NCBI GenBank assembly: GCA_045534265.1 | Contig: JAZSJH010000005.1 | Coordinates: forward strand, 1 to 64,000 | Reading direction: 5' to 3' | Source of the DNA: CAKVLS01 sp045534265 | GTDB lineage: Bacteria > Bacillota > Clostridia > Christensenellales > UBA1242 | DNA length: 64,000 nt | Part shown: positions 17,210 through 26,174 of the stretch, in pieces | Layout: every line of letters starts with the position of its first letter | Position numbering within the stretch: the first letter of the stretch is position 1 | Position numbers and translations under genes: made by a program | Notes under the pieces: model-generated | The model's database searches: none | Seen by the model: the letters and a program-made list of their open reading frames with translations, nothing else | What the model was told of the DNA's origin: nothing

Positions 17210-18187
17210 ATGAGTAGAGTGATGAAACTTATCCGCAAGGCTATGGATATGTCAAAAAAGGCATCTCTAAACAAAATGGACAATGGTAAAAGAAAAAAGA
17301 AAGAGCCTATAAAAGATGTTATTGTAACAAAGGACTATTTTAGGGGGCTTAACCAGTTTTTGGAGAAGTTTGTCGTAAGGGGAACTTTTCATAACATAGT
17401 TGAAATAGATGGTATCAAATGTCACAGACTGGGTATTAACAAAAGCAAAAAGTATTTTGCAAAAACTGAGATTAATAGCAACAAACTTTTGTTTTATATA
17501 CACGGCGGGGGATTTTGTAGAGGATTTCCTTTGCATGGGGTATATTATATGAAGGCAATGATGAAACGTCTTGGTTGTGAGGCTGTAGCTGTTGATTATT
17601 CTTTGTCTCCAGAAGTTATTTATCCAACAGCTCTAAATGAGATAGTGACAGTTTATAAAGCATTGCTTAATGACTATAAGCCAGAAGATATTATTGTAAC
17701 TGGCGAATCTGCAGGGGCAAACTTTACGCTTGCGCTTTTGATGTATCTAAGAGATAATAACTTGCCGCTTCCTAGCTGCGGGGTGCTTATATCTGGATAT
17801 TTTGACCTTAATAATAGTGCTCCTAGCTATGAGATAAATAGAGAAAAAGATGTTAGCCTTACAAAAGAAATGATAGACCTTATGGCTCAAACATATGTTG
17901 CGGGGGATTATTGCGAAATGCCACACCCATTATGTCAGAAAGTTTATGTTTCGCCAAATCTAGGTAATTTTGATGGCTTGCCACCGCTTATGTTTACTGT
18001 TTGTACAGATGAGATATTGTATGATGACACAGCAGTTGCATACACCAAAGCAAAAGCAAAAAATCAAGCTTGTGTTTTGTACACTGACCAAAATTGTTTC
18101 CACGCTTATCCAGTTTTGGGTGATGTGTGTAGTGAATCGAAAAAAGCCTGCAACGAAATAGAAAAGTTTATTAAGGCGTTATATTAA
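17210..18187 (+). CDS. Alpha/beta hydrolase, HSL (hormone-sensitive lipase) family
   Basis: A 325-residue esterase-type hydrolase with the oxyanion motif HGGG at 98-101, nucleophile Ser167 in GESAG, and a likely triad partner pair Asp267 (CTDE) and His298 (CFHAY). No signal peptide; the first 35 residues are very basic. It probably hydrolyses short esters in the cytoplasm. Similar hydrolases occur beside the acyltransferase/DUF6320 pair seen at 12.6-14.6 kb. Ribosome binding site AGGTGAGAG. Confidence 0.85.
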   Translation: MSRVMKLIRKAMDMSKKASLNKMDNGKRKKKEPIKDVIVTKDYFRGLNQFLEKFVVRGTFHNIVEIDGIKCHRLGINKSKKYFAKTEINSNKLLFYIHGGGFCRGFPLHGVYYMKAMMKRLGCEAVAVDYSLSPEVIYPTALNEIVTVYKALLNDYKPEDIIVTGESAGANFTLALLMYLRDNNLPLPSCGVLISGYFDLNNSAPSYEINREKDVSLTKEMIDLMAQTYVAGDYCEMPHPLCQKVYVSPNLGNFDGLPPLMFTVCTDEILYDDTAVAYTKAKAKNQACVLYTDQNCFHAYPVLGDVCSESKKACNEIEKFIKALY

Positions 18188-18228
18188 TATTGCAGATTAT
18201 AAAACCTTATTTAATTTAATAATAATAA

Positions 18229-18268
18229 AAAAAGCAACTCCAAAAACATATGGGGTTGCTTATTTTTT
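18229..18268 (+). terminator. Rho-independent terminator
   Basis: AGCAACTCC (18233-18241) pairs with GGGGTTGCT (18252-18260), followed by TATTTTTT. Confidence 0.85.
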
Positions 18269-18347
18269 CTCAACATTTAGGGCAAAAGTGTTGCTTTGTG
18301 GGCATTTGGTACCAAAAAAAGTACTAAATTTTTAATAAATTTTTGAA

Positions 18348-18377
18348 AAAGTGGTCAAAAGTGGTTGGAAGTGGTCA
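18348..18377 (+). promoter_or_regulatory. MraZ-type operator: three 10-bp direct repeats
   Basis: AAAGTGGTCA, AAAGTGGTTG and GAAGTGGTCA follow each other without gaps. MraZ is known to bind tandem GTG-containing 10-bp repeats upstream of its own operon; the form here resembles the AAAGTG-type boxes described in mollicutes. The repeats overlap the -35 box of the mraZ promoter. Confidence 0.75.
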
Positions 18378-18393
18378 AAAATTGTTGTATAAT
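18365..18393 (+). promoter_or_regulatory. Sigma-A promoter of the mraZ operon
   Basis: TTGGAA at 18365-18370, 17 nt, TATAAT at 18388-18393. The leader to the AAGGAGGT site contains a small hairpin (GAAAG/CTTTC, about 18406-18422). Confidence 0.75.
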
Positions 18394-18451
18394 AAAGTCA
18401 AGATTGAAAGGAAACTATCTTTCGGTCAAACTGCAAAAAGGAGGTAAAACT

Positions 18452-18880
18452 ATGTTAAATGGTGAATACTTTCATCAATGCGACCAGAAGTTTAGACTTC
18501 GTATGCCTGCTAAAATCAAAAAAGAGTTTAGTGATGGTTGTTTTATAACCAAAGGTAATGACGGTTGCTTGTTTATATTTTCCGCAAAACAGTTTGAAAG
18601 CCTAATGGCAAAACTAGATAGTTTACCACTTTTTGATAGCAAAGCCCAAAGACCTTTGAGAATGCTTTTGTCTTCTGCATTTGAAGTAGAAGAAGACGCT
18701 CAAGGTAGATTTTTGATTCCTGTATCACTTAGAGAATTTGCAGGTATAACAAAAGATGTTGTTTTTATCGGGGTTGGCAATAGAGCAGAACTTTGGGATA
18801 AAGACAGATGGGCAAAATATAACGAATCTATGGCAAGTTTTGACGAATGTTTAAGCGAGTTGGGTGGTTATGGAATTTAA
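18452..18880 (+). CDS. mraZ: Transcriptional regulator MraZ
   Basis: A 142-residue MraZ with two SpoVT/AbrB-like beta-barrel repeats; the conserved DxKxR-type segments read DQKFRLRMP (near residue 11) and DAQGRFLIP (near residue 88). It forms rings that bind repeats upstream of the division/cell-wall operon. ATG 18452 follows AAGGAGGT; the longer in-frame extension would overlap the leader. It overlaps rsmH by 11 nt. Confidence 0.95.
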   Translation: MLNGEYFHQCDQKFRLRMPAKIKKEFSDGCFITKGNDGCLFIFSAKQFESLMAKLDSLPLFDSKAQRPLRMLLSSAFEVEEDAQGRFLIPVSLREFAGITKDVVFIGVGNRAELWDKDRWAKYNESMASFDECLSELGGYGI

Positions 18881-19805
18881 GCATATACCAGTAATGAGAG
18901 ATGAGTGTATAGATGGGCTAGACATAAAGCCAGATGGAGTGTATGTAGACTGCACATTAGGTGGGGCAGGACATAGCTCTGAGATAGCAAAAAGACTATC
19001 TTCAAAAGGTACACTTATTTGCATAGACAAAGATATTGAAGCCATAAATGCAAGCCGTCCTAGACTTGAAAATTTTGATGCTAATATTATCTTTGTAAAT
19101 GACGATTTCAAAAACTTTGCAAATGTACTTGCTCAAAACAACATTGACTCTGTTGACGGTGTACTTATAGACCTTGGGGTTTCTTCGTACCAAATCGACA
19201 ATGGCGAGCGTGGTTTTAGTTATAGATTTGATGCGCCACTTGATATGCGTATGAACAAAAGTCAAAGTTTATCGGCTTTCAATGTGGTTAACGATTATAG
19301 CCAAGACGAAATAGTAAAAATATTATTTGAGTACGGCGAAGAGAGTTTTGCTAGACAAATAGCTAGAAATATTGTCAAAGCAAGAGAAAACAAAAAAATA
19401 GAAAGCACTTTGGAACTTGTTGATATTATAGAACATAGTGTCCCAGCCAAAGTATTGCATAAAGGCGGAAGCGTAGCCAAAAAGACTTTTCAAGCTATAA
19501 GAATTGAGGTAAATGGCGAACTAGTAGAGTTAGACAGAGTATTAAATCAAATGATTAATTCACTTTCTGTCGGCGGAAGACTAGTGGTACTTACATTCCA
19601 TAGCTTAGAAGACAGAATTGTAAAAAATGTATTCAAAGAGGCTGCTACTGGTTGCATCTGTCCAAAAGAACTTCCTATCTGTGTATGTCATCACAAAGAG
19701 GTTGTAAAGCTTGTAAACAGAAAACCAATAACCGCAACAAATGAAGAATTAAAAATCAATACACGTAGCAGTAGCGCAAAATTGCGTATTGTCGAAAAAG
19801 TATAA
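18870..19805 (+). CDS. rsmH: 16S rRNA (cytosine1402-N4)-methyltransferase RsmH (MraW)
   Basis: A 311-residue SAM-dependent methyltransferase with VDCTLGGAGHS (SAM motif) and the family segment GVLIDLGVSSYQIDN. It methylates C1402 in the ribosomal decoding centre. ATG 18870 is preferred over a GTG two codons upstream because the product then begins MEFKHIPVM, the usual form. Translation is probably coupled to mraZ by the overlap. Confidence 0.94.
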   Translation: MEFKHIPVMRDECIDGLDIKPDGVYVDCTLGGAGHSSEIAKRLSSKGTLICIDKDIEAINASRPRLENFDANIIFVNDDFKNFANVLAQNNIDSVDGVLIDLGVSSYQIDNGERGFSYRFDAPLDMRMNKSQSLSAFNVVNDYSQDEIVKILFEYGEESFARQIARNIVKARENKKIESTLELVDIIEHSVPAKVLHKGGSVAKKTFQAIRIEVNGELVELDRVLNQMINSLSVGGRLVVLTFHSLEDRIVKNVFKEAATGCICPKELPICVCHHKEVVKLVNRKPITATNEELKINTRSSSAKLRIVEKV

Positions 19806-19822
19806 AAAGGAGGAAGTTTCGT

Positions 19823-20443
19823 ATGGGTAGACAGTCAATAATTGATCAAACAACTACTATAGATGATGCAAACCTAAGCAAAATTCAAGGGCTTTCTGAG
19901 ATAGCTATGCAAGAGCTAAATAGCTTTGATATAACAGTAGAAAGTGACGTAGCTGAAAAGTACGAAAAAATCAAAAATGAAATGCTTGCCGAAACTCATA
20001 CCGAAACAGAAAAAGCTCCTGCAAGATTTGAAAAGGTTGAAAATGAATTTTTCCCAACCATAAACCTAAAACAAGAAACAGTAGAAACTCCAGAAAAAGT
20101 AGTTTCTATAAATCTTAGAGGAAAATTAATAATTGGCGTTTTTGCTACTATTGTTGCACTTCTTTGCATACTTTTAATATATAATGCTGTTTTGATTAAC
20201 AGATATAAAGCAGAGATAGGGGCAGATAGCCAAATCGTTAGCGAACTAACTATAGAAAATGATAGCTTGCAAAATCAATTAAATGATATAATTAGCGGTG
20301 TTTCTCCAGAAGGCCTTGGTATGGGCGAAGCTATTGGTGAGGATATTACTTTGATCCAAAGGGTAGCAGAAACAGAAATAACTGCCGAAACTAATTGGTT
20401 TGATGCTATATGCAATTTCTTCTCTGGAATCTTCGGGGGATAA
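19823..20443 (+). CDS. FtsL-like single-pass division protein
   Basis: A 206-residue protein with a long acidic cytoplasmic N-terminus, one membrane segment (about 102-124) and a short external heptad-type region (about 127-158). Position between rsmH and the class B penicillin-binding protein, and topology, are those of FtsL, which scaffolds FtsQ and FtsI. Sequence identity in FtsL is always low, and the N-terminus here is unusually long. Ribosome binding site AAGGAGG. Confidence 0.7.
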   Translation: MGRQSIIDQTTTIDDANLSKIQGLSEIAMQELNSFDITVESDVAEKYEKIKNEMLAETHTETEKAPARFEKVENEFFPTINLKQETVETPEKVVSINLRGKLIIGVFATIVALLCILLIYNAVLINRYKAEIGADSQIVSELTIENDSLQNQLNDIISGVSPEGLGMGEAIGEDITLIQRVAETEITAETNWFDAICNFFSGIFGG

Positions 20444-20445
20444 AT

Positions 20446-22344
20446 TTGAAATTCAAAATAAAATATACAATATTGTCTTTACAAAAGAGGTTACTTGTAC
20501 TATTCGTACTGGTAGCCTTTATTTTTTGCGCTCTTGTTTGTCGGGTGTTTTATCTGCAGGGCTTGCAGCAAGATAAGCTAATTGCACTGTCAGCTCCACA
20601 ATGGGTAAGGTCTTTGCCACTTATCGCAAAGCGGGGAGATATCTTGGACACAACGGGAGCAACGCTTGCTACAAGTTATACAACCTATGATGTATATGTT
20701 AGGGCAAAAAATGTAAAAAATGCAAGTTTGGTTGCAGATAGTTTAGCGGAGATTTTGGGTATAAATCGTGATAAAATTTACCAAAAAGCCACAAACAAAA
20801 AAATATCCGAAAGCCTTATTAAATTATCTATAGAACAAGAAGTGGCAGACAAGATAATAGCGCAAAATTTAGATGGGGTGGTACTTAGCCAAAATATAGC
20901 AAGATATTATCCGTATGGACAATTTTTGACACAGGTTTTAGGTTTTACGACAGTAGACGGCATAGGGCAGGCAGGCGTTGAGGCATATTATGATAAGTAT
21001 CTAAAAGGTGTAAATGGCAAAAACCTTTCGCAGGGTGATGCAAGCGGTGTAATGGTTGGGGGGCTAGACCTTTATATTCCTTCTATTGATGGACTAAACA
21101 TAAAACTTACTATTGATAGTAAAATTCAAAACATAATAGAAACGGCTTTATATAATATAATGCAAGAGCATAAGCCAAAATCAGCATCTATTATAATGCT
21201 TGATGTAAAATCAGGAGATGTTCTTGGGCTAGGCATTAGTCCGTCATATGATAGCAACTCTCCGCCTAGAGATGATGTAGGAGCCCTTATGGAACTTACA
21301 AAAAACACCGCAGTCGTTGATGTTTATGAGCCGGGGTCTACCTTTAAGATTTTGACAGTGGCGGCGGCTTTGGAAGAAAACTTGATTAGAGAAAATGAGC
21401 ATTTTTATTGCCCGGGGTATAGAGTTATTGACGGACAAAGAATTAAATGTTGGAGAACGATAGGGCATGGCAGTCAAACATTGAGTGAGGGCATAGCCAA
21501 TTCTTGCAACTGCGTATTTATGGACCTTGCCTTAAGACTTGGTAAAGAGCGGTTATACAAATATCTCAAACTATTTGGTATCGGTAGTAAAACGGGCGTT
21601 GATATTATGGGCGAAAGTTCAGGGCTTTTAATGGATATAGATAGCGTCAAAATCGTAGACCTTGCACGCATTGGTTTTGGGCAGGCGGTAGCTGTTACGC
21701 AGTTGCAACTAATAACGGCTTTTTGTAGTGTAATAAATGGTGGATATTTGTTTGAGCCAAAACTCCTTGGGGGAATATATAGCGGCAAAAATATAATAAA
21801 AGAAGATGATTTAACAATCAAAAATTATACCGTATCAAAAGCAACTTCAAGCAAGGTAAATAGCCTGCTCAAAGATGTTTTGTCGCTAAAAAATGGCGAA
21901 GGGACTTTTGTCCCGGGCTATGATATCGGCGGCAAAACAGGAACTGCGCAAAAGTACGAAAACGGAACTATTGCAAGGGGAAAATATGTATCTAGCTTTT
22001 TTGGGACCTATCCAGCTCTAAACCCAGAATATGCTTTGCTTGTATGTGCTAATGAGCCAAGTAGTGGGGCATATTATGGCAGCGTAGTAGCAAGCCCGTA
22101 TGGGAAACAAATTTTTGAAGGGTTATTTAGATACAAAAATATCCCAAAAGATTTTGAAACTCAAGAAGACTTTTTTGTTATACCAAATATCTGTGGCTTG
22201 CCACTTAGCCAAGCGATAATTACACTTGATAAACAAAATATAAATTATGAAATTTCTGGCGATGGCGGACTTGTTGTGTCGCAGTTTCCCATATCGGGGA
22301 CAAAGGTAGCCAAAGGCGGATATATAGTTATAAATACAAATTAA
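20446..22344 (+). CDS. Class B penicillin-binding protein (FtsI/SpoVD-like) with C-terminal PASTA domain
   Basis: About 632 residues: a short basic N-terminus, one membrane anchor, a dimerisation domain, the transpeptidase domain with Ser298 (STFK), Ser353 (SNC) and Lys497 (KTG), and one C-terminal PASTA domain. It cross-links peptidoglycan at the septum, or the spore cortex if SpoVD-like. The PASTA domain favours the SpoVD type, while the place in the cluster suits either. The TTG start at 20446 has GGGGGA 5 nt ahead; an ATG at 20410 is the alternative and would overlap ftsL. Confidence 0.9.
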   Translation: MKFKIKYTILSLQKRLLVLFVLVAFIFCALVCRVFYLQGLQQDKLIALSAPQWVRSLPLIAKRGDILDTTGATLATSYTTYDVYVRAKNVKNASLVADSLAEILGINRDKIYQKATNKKISESLIKLSIEQEVADKIIAQNLDGVVLSQNIARYYPYGQFLTQVLGFTTVDGIGQAGVEAYYDKYLKGVNGKNLSQGDASGVMVGGLDLYIPSIDGLNIKLTIDSKIQNIIETALYNIMQEHKPKSASIIMLDVKSGDVLGLGISPSYDSNSPPRDDVGALMELTKNTAVVDVYEPGSTFKILTVAAALEENLIRENEHFYCPGYRVIDGQRIKCWRTIGHGSQTLSEGIANSCNCVFMDLALRLGKERLYKYLKLFGIGSKTGVDIMGESSGLLMDIDSVKIVDLARIGFGQAVAVTQLQLITAFCSVINGGYLFEPKLLGGIYSGKNIIKEDDLTIKNYTVSKATSSKVNSLLKDVLSLKNGEGTFVPGYDIGGKTGTAQKYENGTIARGKYVSSFFGTYPALNPEYALLVCANEPSSGAYYGSVVASPYGKQIFEGLFRYKNIPKDFETQEDFFVIPNICGLPLSQAIITLDKQNINYEISGDGGLVVSQFPISGTKVAKGGYIVINTN

Positions 22345-22351
22345 AAAAAAT

Positions 22352-22383
22352 AAGGCAATAAATATTATTTATTGTCTTTTTTT
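22352..22383 (+). terminator. Internal terminator before murE
   Basis: AGGCAATAAAT pairs with ATTTATTGTC (G-U allowed), followed by eight T. With the following promoter it splits the cluster between the penicillin-binding protein and murE. Confidence 0.7.
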
Positions 22384-22387
22384 GCTT

Positions 22388-22418
22388 TTGACATATATTG
22401 CAAAAATTATTTTATACA
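22388..22418 (+). promoter_or_regulatory. Candidate promoter of murE
   Basis: TTGACA at 22388-22393 and TATACA at 22413-22418, spacer 19 nt, which is longer than ideal. Confidence 0.5.
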
Positions 22419-22443
22419 ATATATAAAAAAAGGAGAATATTGT

Positions 22444-23889
22444 ATGGATATAAATACGCTTTTTTGTGGTATAGAATATGAGCAACAAGGAGAGCCAAAA
22501 GAGATATTATCTTTGCAAAAAAAGTCTAGTGATGTAGTAAACTCTGGCTTATTTTTTTGCTATAAAGGGGTTAATTTTGATGGTAAAGACTGCGTTATGG
22601 ACGCTATCAAAAATGGTTGTGTGGCGGTTGTTGTAGATGAATTTTTGGATATAGATATATGCCAGATAAAGGTAAAAAACGTACGAAAAAATATAGCCAA
22701 AGTATGTAGCAACTTTTATAAAAATCCTGATAAAAATCTAAAAATAATCGGCATATCCGGAACTAACGGCAAGACAACTACAAGTTATATAATTAAAAAC
22801 ATTTTGCAAACTAACGGCTCTCGTGTTGGGGTTATTGGTACTAATGCTGTGTATATTGGCAACATTTGCAAAAGGGCAACTCTTACCACACCCGATCCGC
22901 AAGAGCTTTTTGAAATCTTTGACGAAATGGTACGGGCATCTGTTGAGTATGTTGTAATGGAAGTTTCAGCTCACGCTTTGGTGCTTTATAAGCTGTGGGG
23001 TGTGAGATTTGAGGTAGGGCTTTTTACAAATTTTACAAGAGACCACTTAGACTTTTTTGAGACAATGGAAAATTATAAGATGGCAAAGAAAACATTTTTC
23101 TGCAGCGATTATTGTAAAAGGTGTGTGTTTAATTTTGATGATGCTGTGGGAAGAGAATTTTATGAAAATTGCGATTGCCAAAAATACAGCTATGGCATTA
23201 TAAACCCAAGCAATCTGTTTGCGATAAATATTGAAATGGATTTTGACAAAAGCAAATTTGTAGTTAACTTTGAAGACGAAATATTAAATGTCGAAGTTCC
23301 GCTTGTTGGGAAATTTAATGTATACAACACTATGGGTGCAATTGCCGTATGCAGACTACTTAATGTCCCTTGCGATAGTATTATAGCGGGGCTTTACACA
23401 ATGTCGGCAGTTGATGGTAGATTTAATCTGTACAAGCTTGATGGTAAAAATATAGTGGTTGACTTTGCCCATACTCCAGATGGGGTAGAGAATGTTTTGC
23501 GCACAGCAAAAAGTTTGAGCCGTGGCAAAATAACAACAGTATTTGGTTGTGGTGGAAATCGTGACAGGGGCAAAAGAGCAGAGATGGGGAAAGTTGCCCA
23601 AAAGTATAGCGACAAAGTAATACTTACTAGCGATAACCCAAGATTTGAAAATCCATTTGCTATTATCGAAGACATAAGGTTTGGGGCAAAAACTGCCGAA
23701 GTTATAGAAAATCGAAAAGAGGCAATAATTTTTGCAATTGATAATTCATCAAAAGGCGATACTATTTTGGTCCTTGGCAAAGGGGCAGAAGATTATCAAG
23801 AGATAAAGGGTGTAAAATACCCATATAGCGACAAAAGTGTAATAGAAGATTATATAAAATTATCAAAATATAATAAAAACAAGGGGTAG
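22444..23889 (+). CDS. murE: UDP-MurNAc-L-Ala-D-Glu:meso-diaminopimelate ligase
   Basis: A 481-residue Mur ligase. The ATP site GTNGKTT is at 106-112, and the DNPR motif at 397-400 that selects meso-diaminopimelate over lysine is intact, so the wall is of the meso-DAP type. ATG 22444 follows AAAGGAGA. It is followed by mraY after only 3 nt; murF, usually found here, is absent. Confidence 0.94.
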   Translation: MDINTLFCGIEYEQQGEPKEILSLQKKSSDVVNSGLFFCYKGVNFDGKDCVMDAIKNGCVAVVVDEFLDIDICQIKVKNVRKNIAKVCSNFYKNPDKNLKIIGISGTNGKTTTSYIIKNILQTNGSRVGVIGTNAVYIGNICKRATLTTPDPQELFEIFDEMVRASVEYVVMEVSAHALVLYKLWGVRFEVGLFTNFTRDHLDFFETMENYKMAKKTFFCSDYCKRCVFNFDDAVGREFYENCDCQKYSYGIINPSNLFAINIEMDFDKSKFVVNFEDEILNVEVPLVGKFNVYNTMGAIAVCRLLNVPCDSIIAGLYTMSAVDGRFNLYKLDGKNIVVDFAHTPDGVENVLRTAKSLSRGKITTVFGCGGNRDRGKRAEMGKVAQKYSDKVILTSDNPRFENPFAIIEDIRFGAKTAEVIENRKEAIIFAIDNSSKGDTILVLGKGAEDYQEIKGVKYPYSDKSVIEDYIKLSKYNKNKG

Positions 23890-23892
23890 AAA

Positions 23893-24876
23893 GTGAAGTA
23901 TTTACTAGCGGGTTTATTGTCATTTGTTTTTGCGGTGATTATTTCGCCGCTAGTAATCAAATGGACAAAAAAAGTAAAGTTTGGTCAAAATATTTTAAGC
24001 TATGTAGAGTCGCATAAACAAAAACAAGGCACTCCTACTATGGGTGGAATTATATTTATATTTTCGGCTATTGCGGCAACTTTTTGCCTTGTAGAAAAAG
24101 GCTCTTTTATGACATATGTAGCTATGTCTGTATTTTTTGCTTTTGGGGTTTTAGGGTTTTTGGACGACTTTATAAAAATCAAGCTCAAAAGGAATCTAGG
24201 ACTTAGAGCATATCAAAAGGTTATTGGACAACTTGCTATTAGCTTGATTATTGGGTTATATGTTTATTTTACGGGCTTTGTTGGAAGCAATATTAATATA
24301 CCATTTTTTGATAAAACTGTTGATTTGGGTGTGTTTATTATTCCGTTTATTATTTTTGTTTTTATCGCAACAACAAATAGTGTCAACTTAACAGACGGAC
24401 TTGATGGACTTGCTGGCGGAACGACCATTGCTTATCTTGTAGGAATGGGTATTATTATAGCTCTTAATTTAGACAGCCTTGATACAATTACTGCCTTTCA
24501 ACAAAACAATATGTTAATATTTGTTTTTGCTGTCGTTGGCGGGGTTTTGGGATTTTTGATTTTTAACAGCCACCCTGCAAGTATTTTTATGGGAGATACT
24601 GGCTCTCTTGCTTTAGGAAGTGTGGTTGCAACGTCAGCTTGCTTTACAGGCAACTCACTTTATATCCCGATATTAGGACTTATGTTTGTGCTGTCAACGA
24701 TTTCGGTTATTATTCAGGTTTTGCATTTTAAGCGCACAAAAAAAAGAGTTTTTCTTATGGCACCCCTTCATCATCATTTTGAGAAAAAAGGTATGTATGA
24801 AACAAAAATTGTCACCATATACATTATTATAACAGCGCTTTTGTCGATTGTTTGTATAGCGCTAAATTTAATGTAG
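23893..24876 (+). CDS. mraY: Phospho-N-acetylmuramoyl-pentapeptide transferase MraY
   Basis: A 327-residue polytopic enzyme that makes lipid I. Conserved parts: GTPTMGG near residue 40, FLDDFIK (about 95), NLTDGLDGLAGG (about 165) and the C-terminal MAPLHHHFE. It has about ten membrane segments. GTG start at 23893 with AGGGGTAG upstream. Confidence 0.96.
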   Translation: MKYLLAGLLSFVFAVIISPLVIKWTKKVKFGQNILSYVESHKQKQGTPTMGGIIFIFSAIAATFCLVEKGSFMTYVAMSVFFAFGVLGFLDDFIKIKLKRNLGLRAYQKVIGQLAISLIIGLYVYFTGFVGSNINIPFFDKTVDLGVFIIPFIIFVFIATTNSVNLTDGLDGLAGGTTIAYLVGMGIIIALNLDSLDTITAFQQNNMLIFVFAVVGGVLGFLIFNSHPASIFMGDTGSLALGSVVATSACFTGNSLYIPILGLMFVLSTISVIIQVLHFKRTKKRVFLMAPLHHHFEKKGMYETKIVTIYIIITALLSIVCIALNLM

Positions 24877-24884
24877 GTGAGTGT

Positions 24885-26174
24885 ATGAATTATCTTGTTG
24901 TGGGATACAACATCAGCGGAAAATCCGCAAGTAAACTATTAAAACAAAAAGGTCATAATGTCTTTGTTTATGATACCAATGAAAACGCAAAAAAAATAGT
25001 CAAAGGTGATGGTTTTAGATTTGTAAGCAGTATAAACAAAGCCGTTTTGTCAACTATTGATGAATGCGTTATAAGTCCGTCTGTAAGACCGGATAGCGAC
25101 CTTGTAAAAGTGTTAAAAAACGCAGGAATAAAAGTAATTGGAGAGCTAGAGCTTGGCTTTCAAAATTATAGCGGAAAAGTGTATGCAATCACCGGAACTA
25201 ACGGCAAGACCACCGCTACAGCCCTTTTATCGCACGTATTTGGCAAGAAAGTCCCTGCAGTTGGAAATATAGGTCTGCCGATAACAAGCGCTACAGCGGC
25301 TAAAAAATTAGTTTGCGAAGTAAGTAGTTTTCAACTAACCAGCATAGAAAAGTTCCGCCCCAATATTGCTGGCATTACATATATCGGGTGTGACCATATA
25401 GATTATCACGGATCTATTGATGAGTATATAAATGCAAAATACAATATAGCTCAAAATATGAAAGGAAGAGATAAACTTGTACTCAATGCAAACGACAAAG
25501 AGAGTATGAAACTGTCTCTTCTTGCAAAATGCAGAGTATGGACATTTTCGTCCAAAGGCAAATGCCGTGGAGCATATGTAGAAAATGGAAAAATATATTT
25601 TATAAAAAACAAAAAACCACAATACATAATGGAAACAAAAGATATAAAACTTATCGGCAAGCACAATCTTGAAAATGTTCTTATGGTTGTCGCTATGGCA
25701 CGCCTTGCGGGAGTAACTGCAAAAAATATTAGAAATAGAGTTTCTACTTTTTATGGATTAAATCACAGACTAAAAAAAGTTGCCTGCATAGATGGTGTAA
25801 CATACATTAACGATAGCAAAGCCACAAACATCTCTGCTACAAAAGTTGCTGTAGAGAGCGTAGGCGAAAATATAATCTTGCTTGTTGGTGGCAGTGACAA
25901 AGGCTATGAGTATGATAAGCTTTTGCATAACTTGAAAGTAAAGAAAATAATTGCCTTTGGTGGGGTGAAAGAAAAACTTGTAGAAGCTTTTGCAAGATGT
26001 AATTTTACTAATTACTTGGTTGCAGACACCCTAAAAGCCGCCGTAACTCTTGCCAAAACCATAGCCAAAGATGGTGATAATGTTTTGCTCTCACCAGCAA
26101 GCGCAAGTCATGATGAGTTTGAAAACTATGAGCAAAGGGGAGAAGTATTTGAAAAATGCGTTTTTGATAAATAA
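24885..26174 (+). CDS. murD: UDP-MurNAc-L-alanine:D-glutamate ligase MurD
   Basis: A 429-residue Mur ligase with an N-terminal Rossmann-type domain (VVGYNISGKSA), the ATP motif GTNGKTTAT, and C-terminal SPASASHDEF. ATG 24885 has AGGTGAG ahead; the in-frame ATG at 24852 lies inside mraY. It overlaps ftsW by 26 nt. Confidence 0.94.
   Translation: MNYLVVGYNISGKSASKLLKQKGHNVFVYDTNENAKKIVKGDGFRFVSSINKAVLSTIDECVISPSVRPDSDLVKVLKNAGIKVIGELELGFQNYSGKVYAITGTNGKTTATALLSHVFGKKVPAVGNIGLPITSATAAKKLVCEVSSFQLTSIEKFRPNIAGITYIGCDHIDYHGSIDEYINAKYNIAQNMKGRDKLVLNANDKESMKLSLLAKCRVWTFSSKGKCRGAYVENGKIYFIKNKKPQYIMETKDIKLIGKHNLENVLMVVAMARLAGVTAKNIRNRVSTFYGLNHRLKKVACIDGVTYINDSKATNISATKVAVESVGENIILLVGGSDKGYEYDKLLHNLKVKKIIAFGGVKEKLVEAFARCNFTNYLVADTLKAAVTLAKTIAKDGDNVLLSPASASHDEFENYEQRGEVFEKCVFDK

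Noticed and set aside
23886..23896. A hidden or broken murF between murE and mraY
   Set aside because: There are only 3 nt between the genes, so no remnant can exist there.
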